DNA of 64,000 nt, from positions 114,072 through 178,071 of the forward strand of contig NZ_JBFNXH010000013.1 of assembly GCF_040812395.1 (NCBI RefSeq), in the 5' to 3' direction. The translations under genes were made by a program, and so were the position numbers. How positions within the stretch are numbered: position 1 is the first letter of the stretch; every line of letters starts with the position of its first letter. The stretch comes from Paenibacillus_E sp040812395. Its GTDB lineage: Bacteria; Bacillota; Bacilli; Paenibacillales; NBRC-103111. Positions 14,909 through 22,532 of the stretch are shown here, piece by piece. The notes beneath the pieces were generated by a model, which was not told the DNA's origin, did not search any database, and worked only from the letters and a program-made list of their open reading frames with translations.

Positions 14909-17149
14909 ATGACCTCCGTGATGAAAAATGAAGTGCATGTTAAAGGCAAATTTCATTACCAGCTGATCGGATGGAAATACAGCACATGGGTACGCTTGGT
15001 GTTGTTTCTCCTGCTCGCGCTCATTTTTTATATGTCGTTATATGCTAAGCTTGTCCCGCAAGTCTATGATATTCAGCTAGGCGCGACCAGCGAGAAAACG
15101 ATCTACGCACCCAGACAAATCGAGAATGCTGTCGCTACCGAACAGGCGAAAGAAGATGCCGCCAAACGCGTTCAACCTGTCTATCGGGTTGTGAATTTGA
15201 AGAATGATGCGCTCATTGATGCTATTTTCGATAAATTATTGCAAATTAACGCAGATGAAGAAGTGAAATTCGACGACAAGGTGAGCATTTACCGCCGAGT
15301 CATTCCGCAGTTGATTAACGATTTGGAAAATCAATCGATTAAATCGCTGCGCGAAAGCGGTCAATACAATGATTCGCTGCTCGAACAAGTGCAGCAGGGG
15401 CTTGCTGAACAGCAGTACCCTTTGCCGGAAGAAGCTTACTTCAAGCTTCCCCGTTTGACCAAGGAAGACTTGACGGCAATGCTGCCTGTTACCAAGGAAA
15501 TTGTATCGAAGCTGATGAACGATCAGATTCTTGACGCGCAAACGGCGAGGGCGAAAGTAGCAGAGCTTGTGAATACTTCGAATCTCACGAAAAATACGTC
15601 AAGAGAACTAGTGACGGAGATTGTGCGGGCTGTCATAACGCCAAATAAATTTTTTGACCAAAAGGGTACGGATGATGCCAAAGGACAAGCTAGAGAAAGC
15701 GTGAAGCCAGTCTATATCAACAAAAATGAAGTGTTGGTGAATGTTGGCGATAAGATCACGGATGAGATCTATGCAAGACTGGATAAGCTTGAGCTGCTGA
15801 AAGATAAGGCGAATCATCTCCCGCAGTTAGGTTTAGCGATACTAGCGACTTTGCTCTCTTTTGTGATTTACATGTTCGTGAGACAGAGTTCTCAGCCGAT
15901 TACTTATAACAATTCTCAGCTTGTAATGTTTATTCTTATTTTTGTCATTAATATTATTGGCATGAAAATTATTTCTCTGGGCCAGAACTTGGACTATCCG
16001 TATATTGGCTATTTGGCTCCGACGGCATTGGGAAGCATTTTAATCGCCATACTGCTGGACGCCCATATTGCTTTCATTTCCTCCGTTTTGTTTGCTTTAA
16101 TGGCGAGTATTATTTTTAATACGGAGCATGTGCTGCTTTTTGATTTTCGTTATGGTTTGGTCAGTTTAGTCATATGTTTTAGCGCTGTGTTTACGATTCA
16201 GCGAGCGAGCCAACGGGCAACGATTCTGAAGGCGGGACTTATGATTTCCTTCTTCTCGATGCTGACGATTACAGCCATGATGCTCATGGAAGATCACTTC
16301 ATCCAGAAGGAGGCGATCATGTCGCTTTCCTTCGCTGCGGCAGGCGGTCTTCTCACGGTTGTTTTCGTTATTGGGCTGCTCCCCTTTTTCGAAGTCGCAT
16401 TCGGCATTCTCTCCCCATTGAAACTGGTGGAGTTGTCCAATCCGAATCATCCTTTGCTGCGCAAGCTGCTAACCGAAACGCCAGGTACGTATCACCATAG
16501 CGTGATGGTTGGGAACCTGTCGGAAGCGGCTGCGGAATCGATTGGAGCTGACGGGCTGCTGTGCAGGGTCGGCTCGTATTATCACGATATTGGGAAGACC
16601 AAGCGTCCGAGCTATTTTATCGAAAATCAAACGAATATTGAGAATCCGCATGATCGAATTGATCCGAATTTGAGCAAATCGATTATTATTGCCCATCCGC
16701 GCGATGGTGTTGAAATGCTTAAGGACTACAAAATGCCTAAGCCTATTCGCGACATTGCTGAGCAGCATCATGGAACGACACTGCTGCATTATTTTTATCA
16801 CAAGGCCTTGAAACTGGCCGAATCTGAGGATAATGACAAGACGTTCCGCGAGGAGGATTTCCGCTATCCGGGACCCAAGGCGCAGTCGAAAGAGGCGGCT
16901 ATTGTTGGTATTGCCGACAGTGTCGAGGCAGCAGTTCGATCCCTGCGCAATCCAACCCTAGAGCAGATTGACTCGATGGTTCACAAAATTATTAAATCAC
17001 GATTGGACGACGGTCAATTCAACGAATGTGATTTAACATTGAAGGAACTGGACACGATCGCCAAAACGTTAAATGAAACGCTGCTTGGCATTTTTCATTC
17101 AAGGATTGAATATCCGAATGAGCTGGCGTCGAAAAAGACGGGGAGCTAA
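14909..17149 (+). CDS. pgpH: Cyclic-di-AMP phosphodiesterase PgpH (7TMR-HDED/HD family)
   Basis: A 746-residue membrane enzyme. One span near residues 27-47 leads to an extracytoplasmic 7TMR-HDED domain (~50-300), then seven hydrophobic spans (~305-500) and a cytosolic HD phosphohydrolase domain (~525-700) with TYHHSVMVGNL, SYYHDIGKTKRP and a later HHGT. Members hydrolyse the second messenger c-di-AMP, which governs potassium uptake, turgor and wall homeostasis. Start choice is uncertain: ATG 14909 is the longest, but gagagg (14902-14907) is only 1 bp away, so GTG 14918 or ATG 14921 (MKNEVHV) may be used. It corresponds to yqfF of B. subtilis and lies in the same gene order. Confidence 0.95.
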   Translation: MTSVMKNEVHVKGKFHYQLIGWKYSTWVRLVLFLLLALIFYMSLYAKLVPQVYDIQLGATSEKTIYAPRQIENAVATEQAKEDAAKRVQPVYRVVNLKNDALIDAIFDKLLQINADEEVKFDDKVSIYRRVIPQLINDLENQSIKSLRESGQYNDSLLEQVQQGLAEQQYPLPEEAYFKLPRLTKEDLTAMLPVTKEIVSKLMNDQILDAQTARAKVAELVNTSNLTKNTSRELVTEIVRAVITPNKFFDQKGTDDAKGQARESVKPVYINKNEVLVNVGDKITDEIYARLDKLELLKDKANHLPQLGLAILATLLSFVIYMFVRQSSQPITYNNSQLVMFILIFVINIIGMKIISLGQNLDYPYIGYLAPTALGSILIAILLDAHIAFISSVLFALMASIIFNTEHVLLFDFRYGLVSLVICFSAVFTIQRASQRATILKAGLMISFFSMLTITAMMLMEDHFIQKEAIMSLSFAAAGGLLTVVFVIGLLPFFEVAFGILSPLKLVELSNPNHPLLRKLLTETPGTYHHSVMVGNLSEAAAESIGADGLLCRVGSYYHDIGKTKRPSYFIENQTNIENPHDRIDPNLSKSIIIAHPRDGVEMLKDYKMPKPIRDIAEQHHGTTLLHYFYHKALKLAESEDNDKTFREEDFRYPGPKAQSKEAAIVGIADSVEAAVRSLRNPTLEQIDSMVHKIIKSRLDDGQFNECDLTLKELDTIAKTLNETLLGIFHSRIEYPNELASKKTGS

Positions 17150-17174
17150 TGCTGATAAAAAATTCTGAGCTTAA

Positions 17175-17203
17175 GCTGCGAAGCCAATTTTCTGGCGAAA
17201 TCT
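17175..17203 (+). repeat. 30-bp repeat element, copy B, with 8-bp flanking inverted arms
   Basis: A 29-bp variant of the element at 12670. It is flanked by gagcttaa (17167-17174) and ttaagctc (17204-17211), an exact 8-bp inverted repeat, so the whole 17167-17211 segment can fold as one hairpin. Confidence 0.75.
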
Positions 17204-17213
17204 TTAAGCTCAT

Positions 17214-17243
17214 GCTTACGAAGCCAGTTTTCTGGCGAAAACT
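17214..17243 (+). repeat. 30-bp repeat element, copy C, next to the ybeY ribosome binding site
   Basis: Identical in 30 of 30 bases to copy A at 12670-12699 and followed at once by the cgaaggggg Shine-Dalgarno region of ybeY. Confidence 0.85.
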
Positions 17244-17260
17244 CGAAGGGGGCGGCTGCA

Positions 17261-17785
17261 ATGGCAAGTGTGGATTTAACGCTGGAATGGAGCAGCGAGC
17301 AAGACGACAAAGAGATCACTCCCGAATTTATCCAAAAGCTTGAGGAATTGCTGAGCTTGGCAGGCGAGCTGGAAGGTGTAACAGCAGGGGAAGTAGCGCT
17401 TACGTTCGTTGATGATGAAGCGATTCATGAGCTGAACAAGCAATATCGCGACATGGACAAACCTACCGATGTGCTTTCCTTCGCTATGAGTGAGTTTGGC
17501 GAAGATGAGATCCAAATCAATTACGAGGACGGGGAAGAAGCCGGCGATGAGGATGAGGCTGCCTCGGAAGCATTCATCGAGCCCTTGGGCGATATTATCA
17601 TCTCCGTGCCTCGCGCTATTGCCCAGGCAGAAGAGTACGGGCATTCCGTTGAGCGCGAGTTAGGATTCTTGTTCGTGCATGGCTTCCTGCATCTGATTGG
17701 CTATGATCATCAAACCGATGAGGAAGAGAAAACCATGTTTGCCAAGCAGGAGGATATTTTGCAGAAAGCAGGTCTGACTCGCTAA
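17261..17785 (+). CDS. ybeY: Endoribonuclease YbeY (16S rRNA maturation)
   Basis: A 174-residue metal-dependent RNase involved in 16S rRNA 3' processing and ribosome quality control. The zinc signature HGFLHLIGYDH (H-x3-H-x5-H) lies near residues 138-148, and the family motif NKQYRDMDKPTDVLSF precedes it. Between these an acidic insertion (residues ~87-105, NYEDGEEAGDEDEAASE) lengthens the protein relative to the ~155-residue B. subtilis form. The start has gaaggggg upstream. Its stop codon overlaps the dgkA start (TAATG). Confidence 0.95.
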   Translation: MASVDLTLEWSSEQDDKEITPEFIQKLEELLSLAGELEGVTAGEVALTFVDDEAIHELNKQYRDMDKPTDVLSFAMSEFGEDEIQINYEDGEEAGDEDEAASEAFIEPLGDIIISVPRAIAQAEEYGHSVERELGFLFVHGFLHLIGYDHQTDEEEKTMFAKQEDILQKAGLTR

Positions 17786-18495
17786 TGACAGACGGCTTCC
17801 GTAAATGGCGCAGGAGCTTCCGGTATGCATACGAAGGAATCAAATATGCCCTTGATACGCAGCGCAATATGAAATTCCATTTTTGCGTTGCTTTTCTTGT
17901 TTTACTGGCTGCCCTGTTTTTTCAGCTGCCCAGAACGGATATCTTGTTTATTTTATTAGCCGTCACTTTAATGATCGTCACGGAGCTTATCAACACAGCC
18001 GTGGAAAAAACGGTGGATTTGGCAATGCCTGACCGGCACCCGCTTGCCAAGATTGCGAAGGACGTCGCCGCGGCGTCCGTCTTGGTGTCTGCGGGTTTTG
18101 CCGTCATCGTTGGAATGGTTGTTTTCTACGAGCCGATTGATTACTGGTTCCACAAGACGAAGCTGCAGGATACGCCCGTTTCAGCCGGGACGATCTGGGT
18201 GTTGATCGCACTCGTTATTCTTACTGTCATTGTTATTGAGACGCGTTTTTCTGATAAAGGGAAGCTCGTGCGACCCAGCTTGCTGGCCGCGCTTGCCTTT
18301 GCAGCGTCTACAGTTATTGCGATATTCGTCGAGATGACGATTGTGGCGCTGCTTGCTTATACGCTATCTGCACTTATTTTTATGATTTTATATGATAAAA
18401 AGACGAGAGCATTCCCTGCTTTATTGCTGGGGGCAATGATTGGTACCGTAGTAACCATTCTCGCTTTTATTTGTTTGCATAGGCTGGAATGGTAG
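17785..18495 (+). CDS. dgkA: Diacylglycerol/undecaprenol kinase DgkA with a C-terminal membrane extension
   Basis: A 236-residue membrane protein. Residues 1-~120 match the prokaryotic DgkA family: three hydrophobic spans and the signature ELINTAVEKTVDL holding the catalytic and metal-binding glutamates. Gram-positive members phosphorylate undecaprenol, feeding the lipid carrier pool for wall synthesis. The family is normally ~120-130 residues; here ~110 more residues with four further spans (from about 135) are fused at the C-terminus, with no motif I recognise. Translation is coupled to ybeY through a 1-bp overlap; cdd starts 24 bp downstream. Confidence 0.9.
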   Translation: MTDGFRKWRRSFRYAYEGIKYALDTQRNMKFHFCVAFLVLLAALFFQLPRTDILFILLAVTLMIVTELINTAVEKTVDLAMPDRHPLAKIAKDVAAASVLVSAGFAVIVGMVVFYEPIDYWFHKTKLQDTPVSAGTIWVLIALVILTVIVIETRFSDKGKLVRPSLLAALAFAASTVIAIFVEMTIVALLAYTLSALIFMILYDKKTRAFPALLLGAMIGTVVTILAFICLHRLEW

Positions 18496-18518
18496 TATAA
18501 ACAGAAAGGATGGTGTCT

Positions 18519-18938
18519 ATGGATCCTAAAGAACTCATTCAACAGGCTGCAGAAGCAATGAAAAAAGCTTATGTGCCTTATTCAAAATTTCAAGTGGGTG
18601 CCGCGCTGCTGGGAGCGGACGGTCATGTGCATCACGGCTGTAATGTAGAAAATGCGGCTTACGGGCCTACGAATTGTGCTGAGCGAACGGCGTTATTCCG
18701 TGCCATTGCTGACGGGAATCAAGCAGGCTCTTTTCAAGCGATTGCTGTGATGGGAGATACCGAAGGGCCGATTTCACCGTGCGGCGTTTGCAGACAAGTC
18801 CTCGTTGAGCTCTGCAAGCCGGACATGCCCGTATATTTGGGGAATCTAAAGGGCGACTTTTTACAGACGACTGTCGCTGAGTTATTGCCAGGTGCTTTCA
18901 CAACAAAAGATTTGCATTCAATGGAGGAAAAGCAGTGA
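18519..18938 (+). CDS. cdd: Cytidine deaminase
   Basis: A 139-residue homotetrameric-type cytidine deaminase converting cytidine and deoxycytidine to uridine forms. Zinc ligands are in NCAERTALF and PCGVCRQ, with the catalytic glutamate in CAE. ATG 18519 was chosen over the in-frame ATG at 18510 because agaaagg lies ~9 bp before it. The gene lies between dgkA and era, the standard Bacillales order, and overlaps era by 4 bp. Confidence 0.95.
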   Translation: MDPKELIQQAAEAMKKAYVPYSKFQVGAALLGADGHVHHGCNVENAAYGPTNCAERTALFRAIADGNQAGSFQAIAVMGDTEGPISPCGVCRQVLVELCKPDMPVYLGNLKGDFLQTTVAELLPGAFTTKDLHSMEEKQ

Positions 18939-19834
18939 CCAAAAAAGAGTTTAAATCAGGCTTCGTTGCCATTATCGGGCGTCCAAATGTGGGCAAATCG
19001 ACATTGATGAACCAAATTATCGGACAGAAAATTGCTATCATGTCGGACAAGCCGCAGACTACGCGCAATAAAATTCATGGTGTTTACACGTCGGACAATG
19101 GCCAGATCGTCTTCCTGGACACACCGGGTATTCATAAGCCGACTTCTAAACTAGGCGATTATATGAGCAAAGTTGCTCACGGTACGCTGGGAGAGGTCGA
19201 TGCCATTTTGTTTCTTGTCGATGTTGCCGAAGGCATTGGCGGCGGCGATCGCTACATCATTGAGCAGCTGAAACATGTGGAAACACCGGTCATTCTGGTT
19301 CTAAACAAAATTGATCGCGTTCAGCCGGAAGAATTGCTGCCAATTATCGTTAGTTATAAAGACCTCTATAACTTTGCCGAAATAATCCCCATTTCAGCGC
19401 TTAAAGGCAATAATGTAACAACCTTGCTGGAGCAAATTGTTCGCTATTTACCGGAAGGACCGCAGTATTATCCTGCTGATCAAATTACCGACCATCCGGA
19501 GCAATTCGTTTGCGCGGAGCTTGTGCGTGAGAAAATTCTCCACCTGACACGGGAGGAGATTCCGCATTCCATCGCGGTACAGATTGAAGATATGCGCGTC
19601 GAAGAAAGCGGATTGGTTCGTATTTCTGCCGTTATTTACGTCGAAAGAGACTCGCAAAAAGGAATTATTATCGGCAAGCAGGGCAGTCTGCTCAAAGAGA
19701 TCGGAAAACAAGCCCGCAAAGATATCGAAACATTATTGGGTTCCAAAACATTTCTTGAGCTATGGGTCAAGGTCAAAAAGGATTGGCGGAATCAAGACCG
19801 CGTTCTGCGTGATCTCGGTTTCCGCCACGAATAA
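18935..19834 (+). CDS. era: GTPase Era
   Basis: A 299-residue GTPase required for 30S assembly and 16S rRNA processing. GTP-binding motifs are GRPNVGKST, DTPGIHKP and NKID, followed by the C-terminal KH domain with GKQGSLLKEIG, which binds the 3' end of 16S rRNA. The start is GTG 18935, overlapping the cdd stop codon, with ggaggaaa 6 bp upstream. Its neighbours ybeY and recO are the usual ones, and YbeY acts in the same maturation pathway. Confidence 0.97.
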   Translation: MTKKEFKSGFVAIIGRPNVGKSTLMNQIIGQKIAIMSDKPQTTRNKIHGVYTSDNGQIVFLDTPGIHKPTSKLGDYMSKVAHGTLGEVDAILFLVDVAEGIGGGDRYIIEQLKHVETPVILVLNKIDRVQPEELLPIIVSYKDLYNFAEIIPISALKGNNVTTLLEQIVRYLPEGPQYYPADQITDHPEQFVCAELVREKILHLTREEIPHSIAVQIEDMRVEESGLVRISAVIYVERDSQKGIIIGKQGSLLKEIGKQARKDIETLLGSKTFLELWVKVKKDWRNQDRVLRDLGFRHE

Positions 19835-19938
19835 TCAGTCTTGTTATGGCAATGCGCAATACCAGTAATTGCAAGGCATAGATAAACCTCCTCCGTACCA
19901 TCCTATGTCTATCACGATCGATGGGGAGGATGCTGCAC

Positions 19939-20091
19939 ATGAAAGACTTTTCGTGGAAGTATTTTTCAATGACCGGTGATGTAGATGCTTACCTACTGTA
20001 TAAACATGTGACCGTAGAACCTGGAATGGATACGGATATACAGGAAGAGGATCAAAGTAACGAAGAGCCGCTTGAAGGGCTGGAAGCCTGA
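19939..20091 (+). CDS. yqzL: YqzL family small protein
   Basis: A 50-residue protein (MKDFSWKYFSMTGDVDAYLLYK, then an acidic tail). The N-terminal pattern and position between era and recO match the YqzL family of Bacillales, whose function is unknown. ggggagga lies about 9 bp before ATG 19939. It has no signal peptide or membrane segment. Confidence 0.88.
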   Translation: MKDFSWKYFSMTGDVDAYLLYKHVTVEPGMDTDIQEEDQSNEEPLEGLEA

Positions 20092-20120
20092 TATCAGGTC
20101 CTGAGCGGCGTTCATGGGGG

Positions 20121-20879
20121 ATGTCAATTTTGCTGCGCAGTGTACAGGGGATCGTGCTTCGTAGTATGGACTACGGAGAGGGGAACAAGATCATTAGTCT
20201 GTTTACTCCCGAGCTTGGCAAAGTCAGCATCATGGCTCGGGGGGCCAAGAAAGTAAAGAGTAGACATGCCGCCGTTACGCAGCTTTTCACGTACGGCGAT
20301 TTTGTGTTTTTCAAGCAAAGCGGCCAAATGGGTTCACTGAATAGTGCGGAAATCACCCAAGCCCATCATGCCTTGCGAGAGGATTTGCATATGTCTGCTT
20401 ACGCCTCATATCTCGTAGAGATGACAGATAAGATGCTGGGCGACGAAGAAGGCAGTACTTATTTGTTTGAACAAGTTAAAGCGGGGTTGTCAGCCATCGA
20501 GGAAGGCAAAGATATGCAAATCGTTATTCATCTATATGAGATGAAGATGTTTGATTTGGCGGGTTATCTGCCGGTTACGGATGCCTGCGTCTCTTGTGGT
20601 GCGGATTCGGGGATTACGAGCTTCAGCCCTGCAATGGGAGGGGTGTTGTGCATGCGCTGCCGGCATAAAGATGCAGGTTCCATCCCCATTTGGGAGGGGA
20701 CCTTAAAGCTGCTGAGATTATTCCCGAGATTGGATATGCGAAGGCTAGGTGCCGTGCAGGTGAAAGAAGAAACGAAGGCCCAACTGAAACAGTGCATGCG
20801 CACATATATGGATGTGCATGTCGGTGTACAGTGGAAATCGCGAGGATTTATTGAGCAAATGGAAAAGTATAACATCTGA
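20121..20879 (+). CDS. recO: DNA repair protein RecO
   Basis: A 252-residue recombination mediator that with RecR loads RecA at gaps. An N-terminal OB-fold (GIVLRSMDYGEGNKIISLF, then SIMARGAKK) precedes a helical domain with a zinc site: two Cys pairs in ACVSCGADSG and CMRCRHK. ATG 20121 is directly preceded by ggggg, too close; an in-frame TTG at 20130 has better spacing and would align with the B. subtilis N-terminus, so the protein may start there. glyQ and glyS, often next in related genomes, are absent. Confidence 0.95.
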   Translation: MSILLRSVQGIVLRSMDYGEGNKIISLFTPELGKVSIMARGAKKVKSRHAAVTQLFTYGDFVFFKQSGQMGSLNSAEITQAHHALREDLHMSAYASYLVEMTDKMLGDEEGSTYLFEQVKAGLSAIEEGKDMQIVIHLYEMKMFDLAGYLPVTDACVSCGADSGITSFSPAMGGVLCMRCRHKDAGSIPIWEGTLKLLRLFPRLDMRRLGAVQVKEETKAQLKQCMRTYMDVHVGVQWKSRGFIEQMEKYNI

Positions 20880-20894
20880 CAAAATAAACGCCGT

Positions 20895-20923
20895 TTGACA
20901 TGTGCATCACGCTCTGATATTAT
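20895..20923 (+). promoter_or_regulatory. Sigma-A promoter upstream of yqfL
   Basis: TTGACA (20895-20900), 17-bp spacer and TATTAT (20918-20923), giving a ~180-nt leader before the yqfL start. Confidence 0.75.
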
Positions 20924-20977
20924 TTGTGGAAAAATGTCTCATCAAGGATGCATCTGCATATTGGTGATCAAAGTCTG

Positions 20978-21025
20978 CCTCTAAACGCGGTCGCTCATCT
21001 TCGTAAGACCCCGGTAGAGGTTTTT
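20978..21025 (+). terminator. Terminator-like hairpin inside the yqfL leader
   Basis: cctcta (20978-20983) pairs with tagagg (21015-21020), ggtc (20989-20992) with gacc (21007-21010), and five T follow. It lies between the promoter at 20895 and the start at 21110, so it could attenuate yqfL; no T-box or known riboswitch motif was recognised. Confidence 0.5.
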
Positions 21026-21109
21026 CTTGTGCTTTCGTTCTGTTCTAGCCAAGCATACATACTAATGACTAATGTAGGGCCCCACCCCTAAAGGAAGGAG
21101 AACAAGGAT

Positions 21110-21928
21110 ATGATGGATCAACAATTACCAACTCGCGTCTATGTAGTCTCAGATTCGGTAGGGGAAACAGGGGAATCTGTCGTGCGAGCGGCAGCCATGC
21201 AATTTTACCCGGCGCCAGTGGAAATCGTGCGCGCGCCGTTCATTCATGATTTCGAAGGAATTAATCGCGTGCTGCAATCGATCCGGGCTCATGGCGGCAT
21301 AGTCGTCTTCACGTTGGTCGTTCCAGAGCTTCGAGACGATTTGATCAGCAAAGCAAAGGAATACGAGATTCCTTATATTGATTTGCTAGGACCTATCGTG
21401 TCCACACTCGGCCAAGCGCTGCACCAAGAGCCGCGCAGGCAGCCAGGCATGATACATCCGCTGGACGAGGATTATTTCAAAAAGGTCGAGGCCGTAGAAT
21501 TTGCTGTCAAATATGATGACGGTCGAGATTTTAGCGGAATACTAAAGGCGGACATCGTGCTGCTTGGCGTTTCACGAACCTCGAAAACCCCATTGTCCAT
21601 GTACTTGGCGCATAAACGATTTAAAGTCGCCAATGTGCCGCTTGTACCGGAAATGCAGCCGCCTTCCGCTATATATTCGGTTCCGAAAGAAAAGATTATC
21701 GGCCTTCGGATTGACCCCGATAAATTGAACGTTATTCGGCAGGAGCGTCTGCGAACGCTTGGTTTAGCAGAAAATGCAACCTATGCGAATGTGGAACGTA
21801 TTAAAATAGAACTGGCTTTCGCTGATAAAATTATGAGTAAAATCGGCTGTGTCATTTTCGACGTTTCCAATCGTGCGGTTGAAGAGACGGCTAGCCTGAT
21901 CATGGATCATATCGAACGAATCCAGTAG
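21110..21928 (+). CDS. yqfL: Pyruvate phosphate dikinase/PEP synthase regulatory protein (DUF299)
   Basis: A 272-residue bifunctional kinase-pyrophosphorylase of the DUF299 family. Members phosphorylate (with ADP) and dephosphorylate a threonine of pyruvate phosphate dikinase or PEP synthase, controlling PEP formation. The P-loop GVSRTSKTPLS near residue 155 and the start RVYVVSDSVGETGE are characteristic. It corresponds to yqfL, upstream of dnaG in Bacillales, where control of other genes including gluconeogenic ones has also been reported for homologues. ATG 21110 or 21113 can serve; ggaaggag lies upstream. Confidence 0.93.
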   Translation: MMDQQLPTRVYVVSDSVGETGESVVRAAAMQFYPAPVEIVRAPFIHDFEGINRVLQSIRAHGGIVVFTLVVPELRDDLISKAKEYEIPYIDLLGPIVSTLGQALHQEPRRQPGMIHPLDEDYFKKVEAVEFAVKYDDGRDFSGILKADIVLLGVSRTSKTPLSMYLAHKRFKVANVPLVPEMQPPSAIYSVPKEKIIGLRIDPDKLNVIRQERLRTLGLAENATYANVERIKIELAFADKIMSKIGCVIFDVSNRAVEETASLIMDHIERIQ

Positions 21929-21938
21929 AGGTTTTCTC

Positions 21939-21959
21939 ATCCTACTAGCAGGATTTTTT
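21939..21959 (+). terminator. Weak terminator after yqfL
   Basis: A 5-bp stem atcct/aggat with a 6-nt loop followed by TTTTT, 11 bp after the stop codon. Confidence 0.45.
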
Positions 21960-22018
21960 ACAAGTTCATCGTATATAATAGTACGGAGAGATTTCGACAG
22001 AGCATCGGAGGATGTGAG

Positions 22019-22480
22019 ATGCGGGCTAGAACGATTATCGTCGATGCGGATGCTTGTCCGGTAAAAGCTGAAATTGAGCAGGCAGGCAGGCAATTCGGTG
22101 TGCAAGTATTGCTTGTTGCTTCCTTTGATCACCGGATGAAGGAAGGTTCAGGCGTCAAAATTGTTCAGGTGGATCGCTCTGATCAATCCGTAGACCTCTA
22201 TATTGCCAATCATATTCATAGCGGCGATATTTTGGTGACGCAGGATTTCGGACTTGCCGCGTTGGGGCTGGCCAAAGGCTCGTTTTGCTTAACAAATCGA
22301 GGGCAGCAATATACGGATAGTACGATTGATTTTTTACTTGATCGCCGTCATACTTCTGCCAAAATGCGGAGAAGCGGCAAGCACAGCAAGGGGCCGAAAC
22401 CTTTTACTGATGAGGATCGCCAATATTTTCTACATGGTTTGACAAAACTTTTAGTTCAGTTGCAGGAAATTGAAATCTAG
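22019..22480 (+). CDS. YaiI/YqxD family protein (DUF188)
   Basis: A 153-residue cytosolic protein. IIVDADACPVK at the N-terminus and the acidic pattern DILVTQDFGLAALGLAKG resemble a PIN-like nuclease fold, as seen in the DUF188 family; enzymatic activity is unproven. The position before dnaG is the same as yqxD in B. subtilis. The start is preceded by ggaggatgtg. Confidence 0.92.
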   Translation: MRARTIIVDADACPVKAEIEQAGRQFGVQVLLVASFDHRMKEGSGVKIVQVDRSDQSVDLYIANHIHSGDILVTQDFGLAALGLAKGSFCLTNRGQQYTDSTIDFLLDRRHTSAKMRRSGKHSKGPKPFTDEDRQYFLHGLTKLLVQLQEIEI

Positions 22481-22532
22481 TAGCGAATAGTAATGAGTCG
22501 GAAATACCGACATGAATTGCAGGTGGAACAAC

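Noticed and set aside
17149..17343. 64-residue frame between pgpH and ybeY
   Set aside because: It is a translation of the repeat elements and overlaps ybeY by 83 bp.
20930..21109. T-box riboswitch before yqfL
   Set aside because: The T-box antiterminator bulge (TGGN) and conserved stem I features were not found; only a terminator-like hairpin is present.
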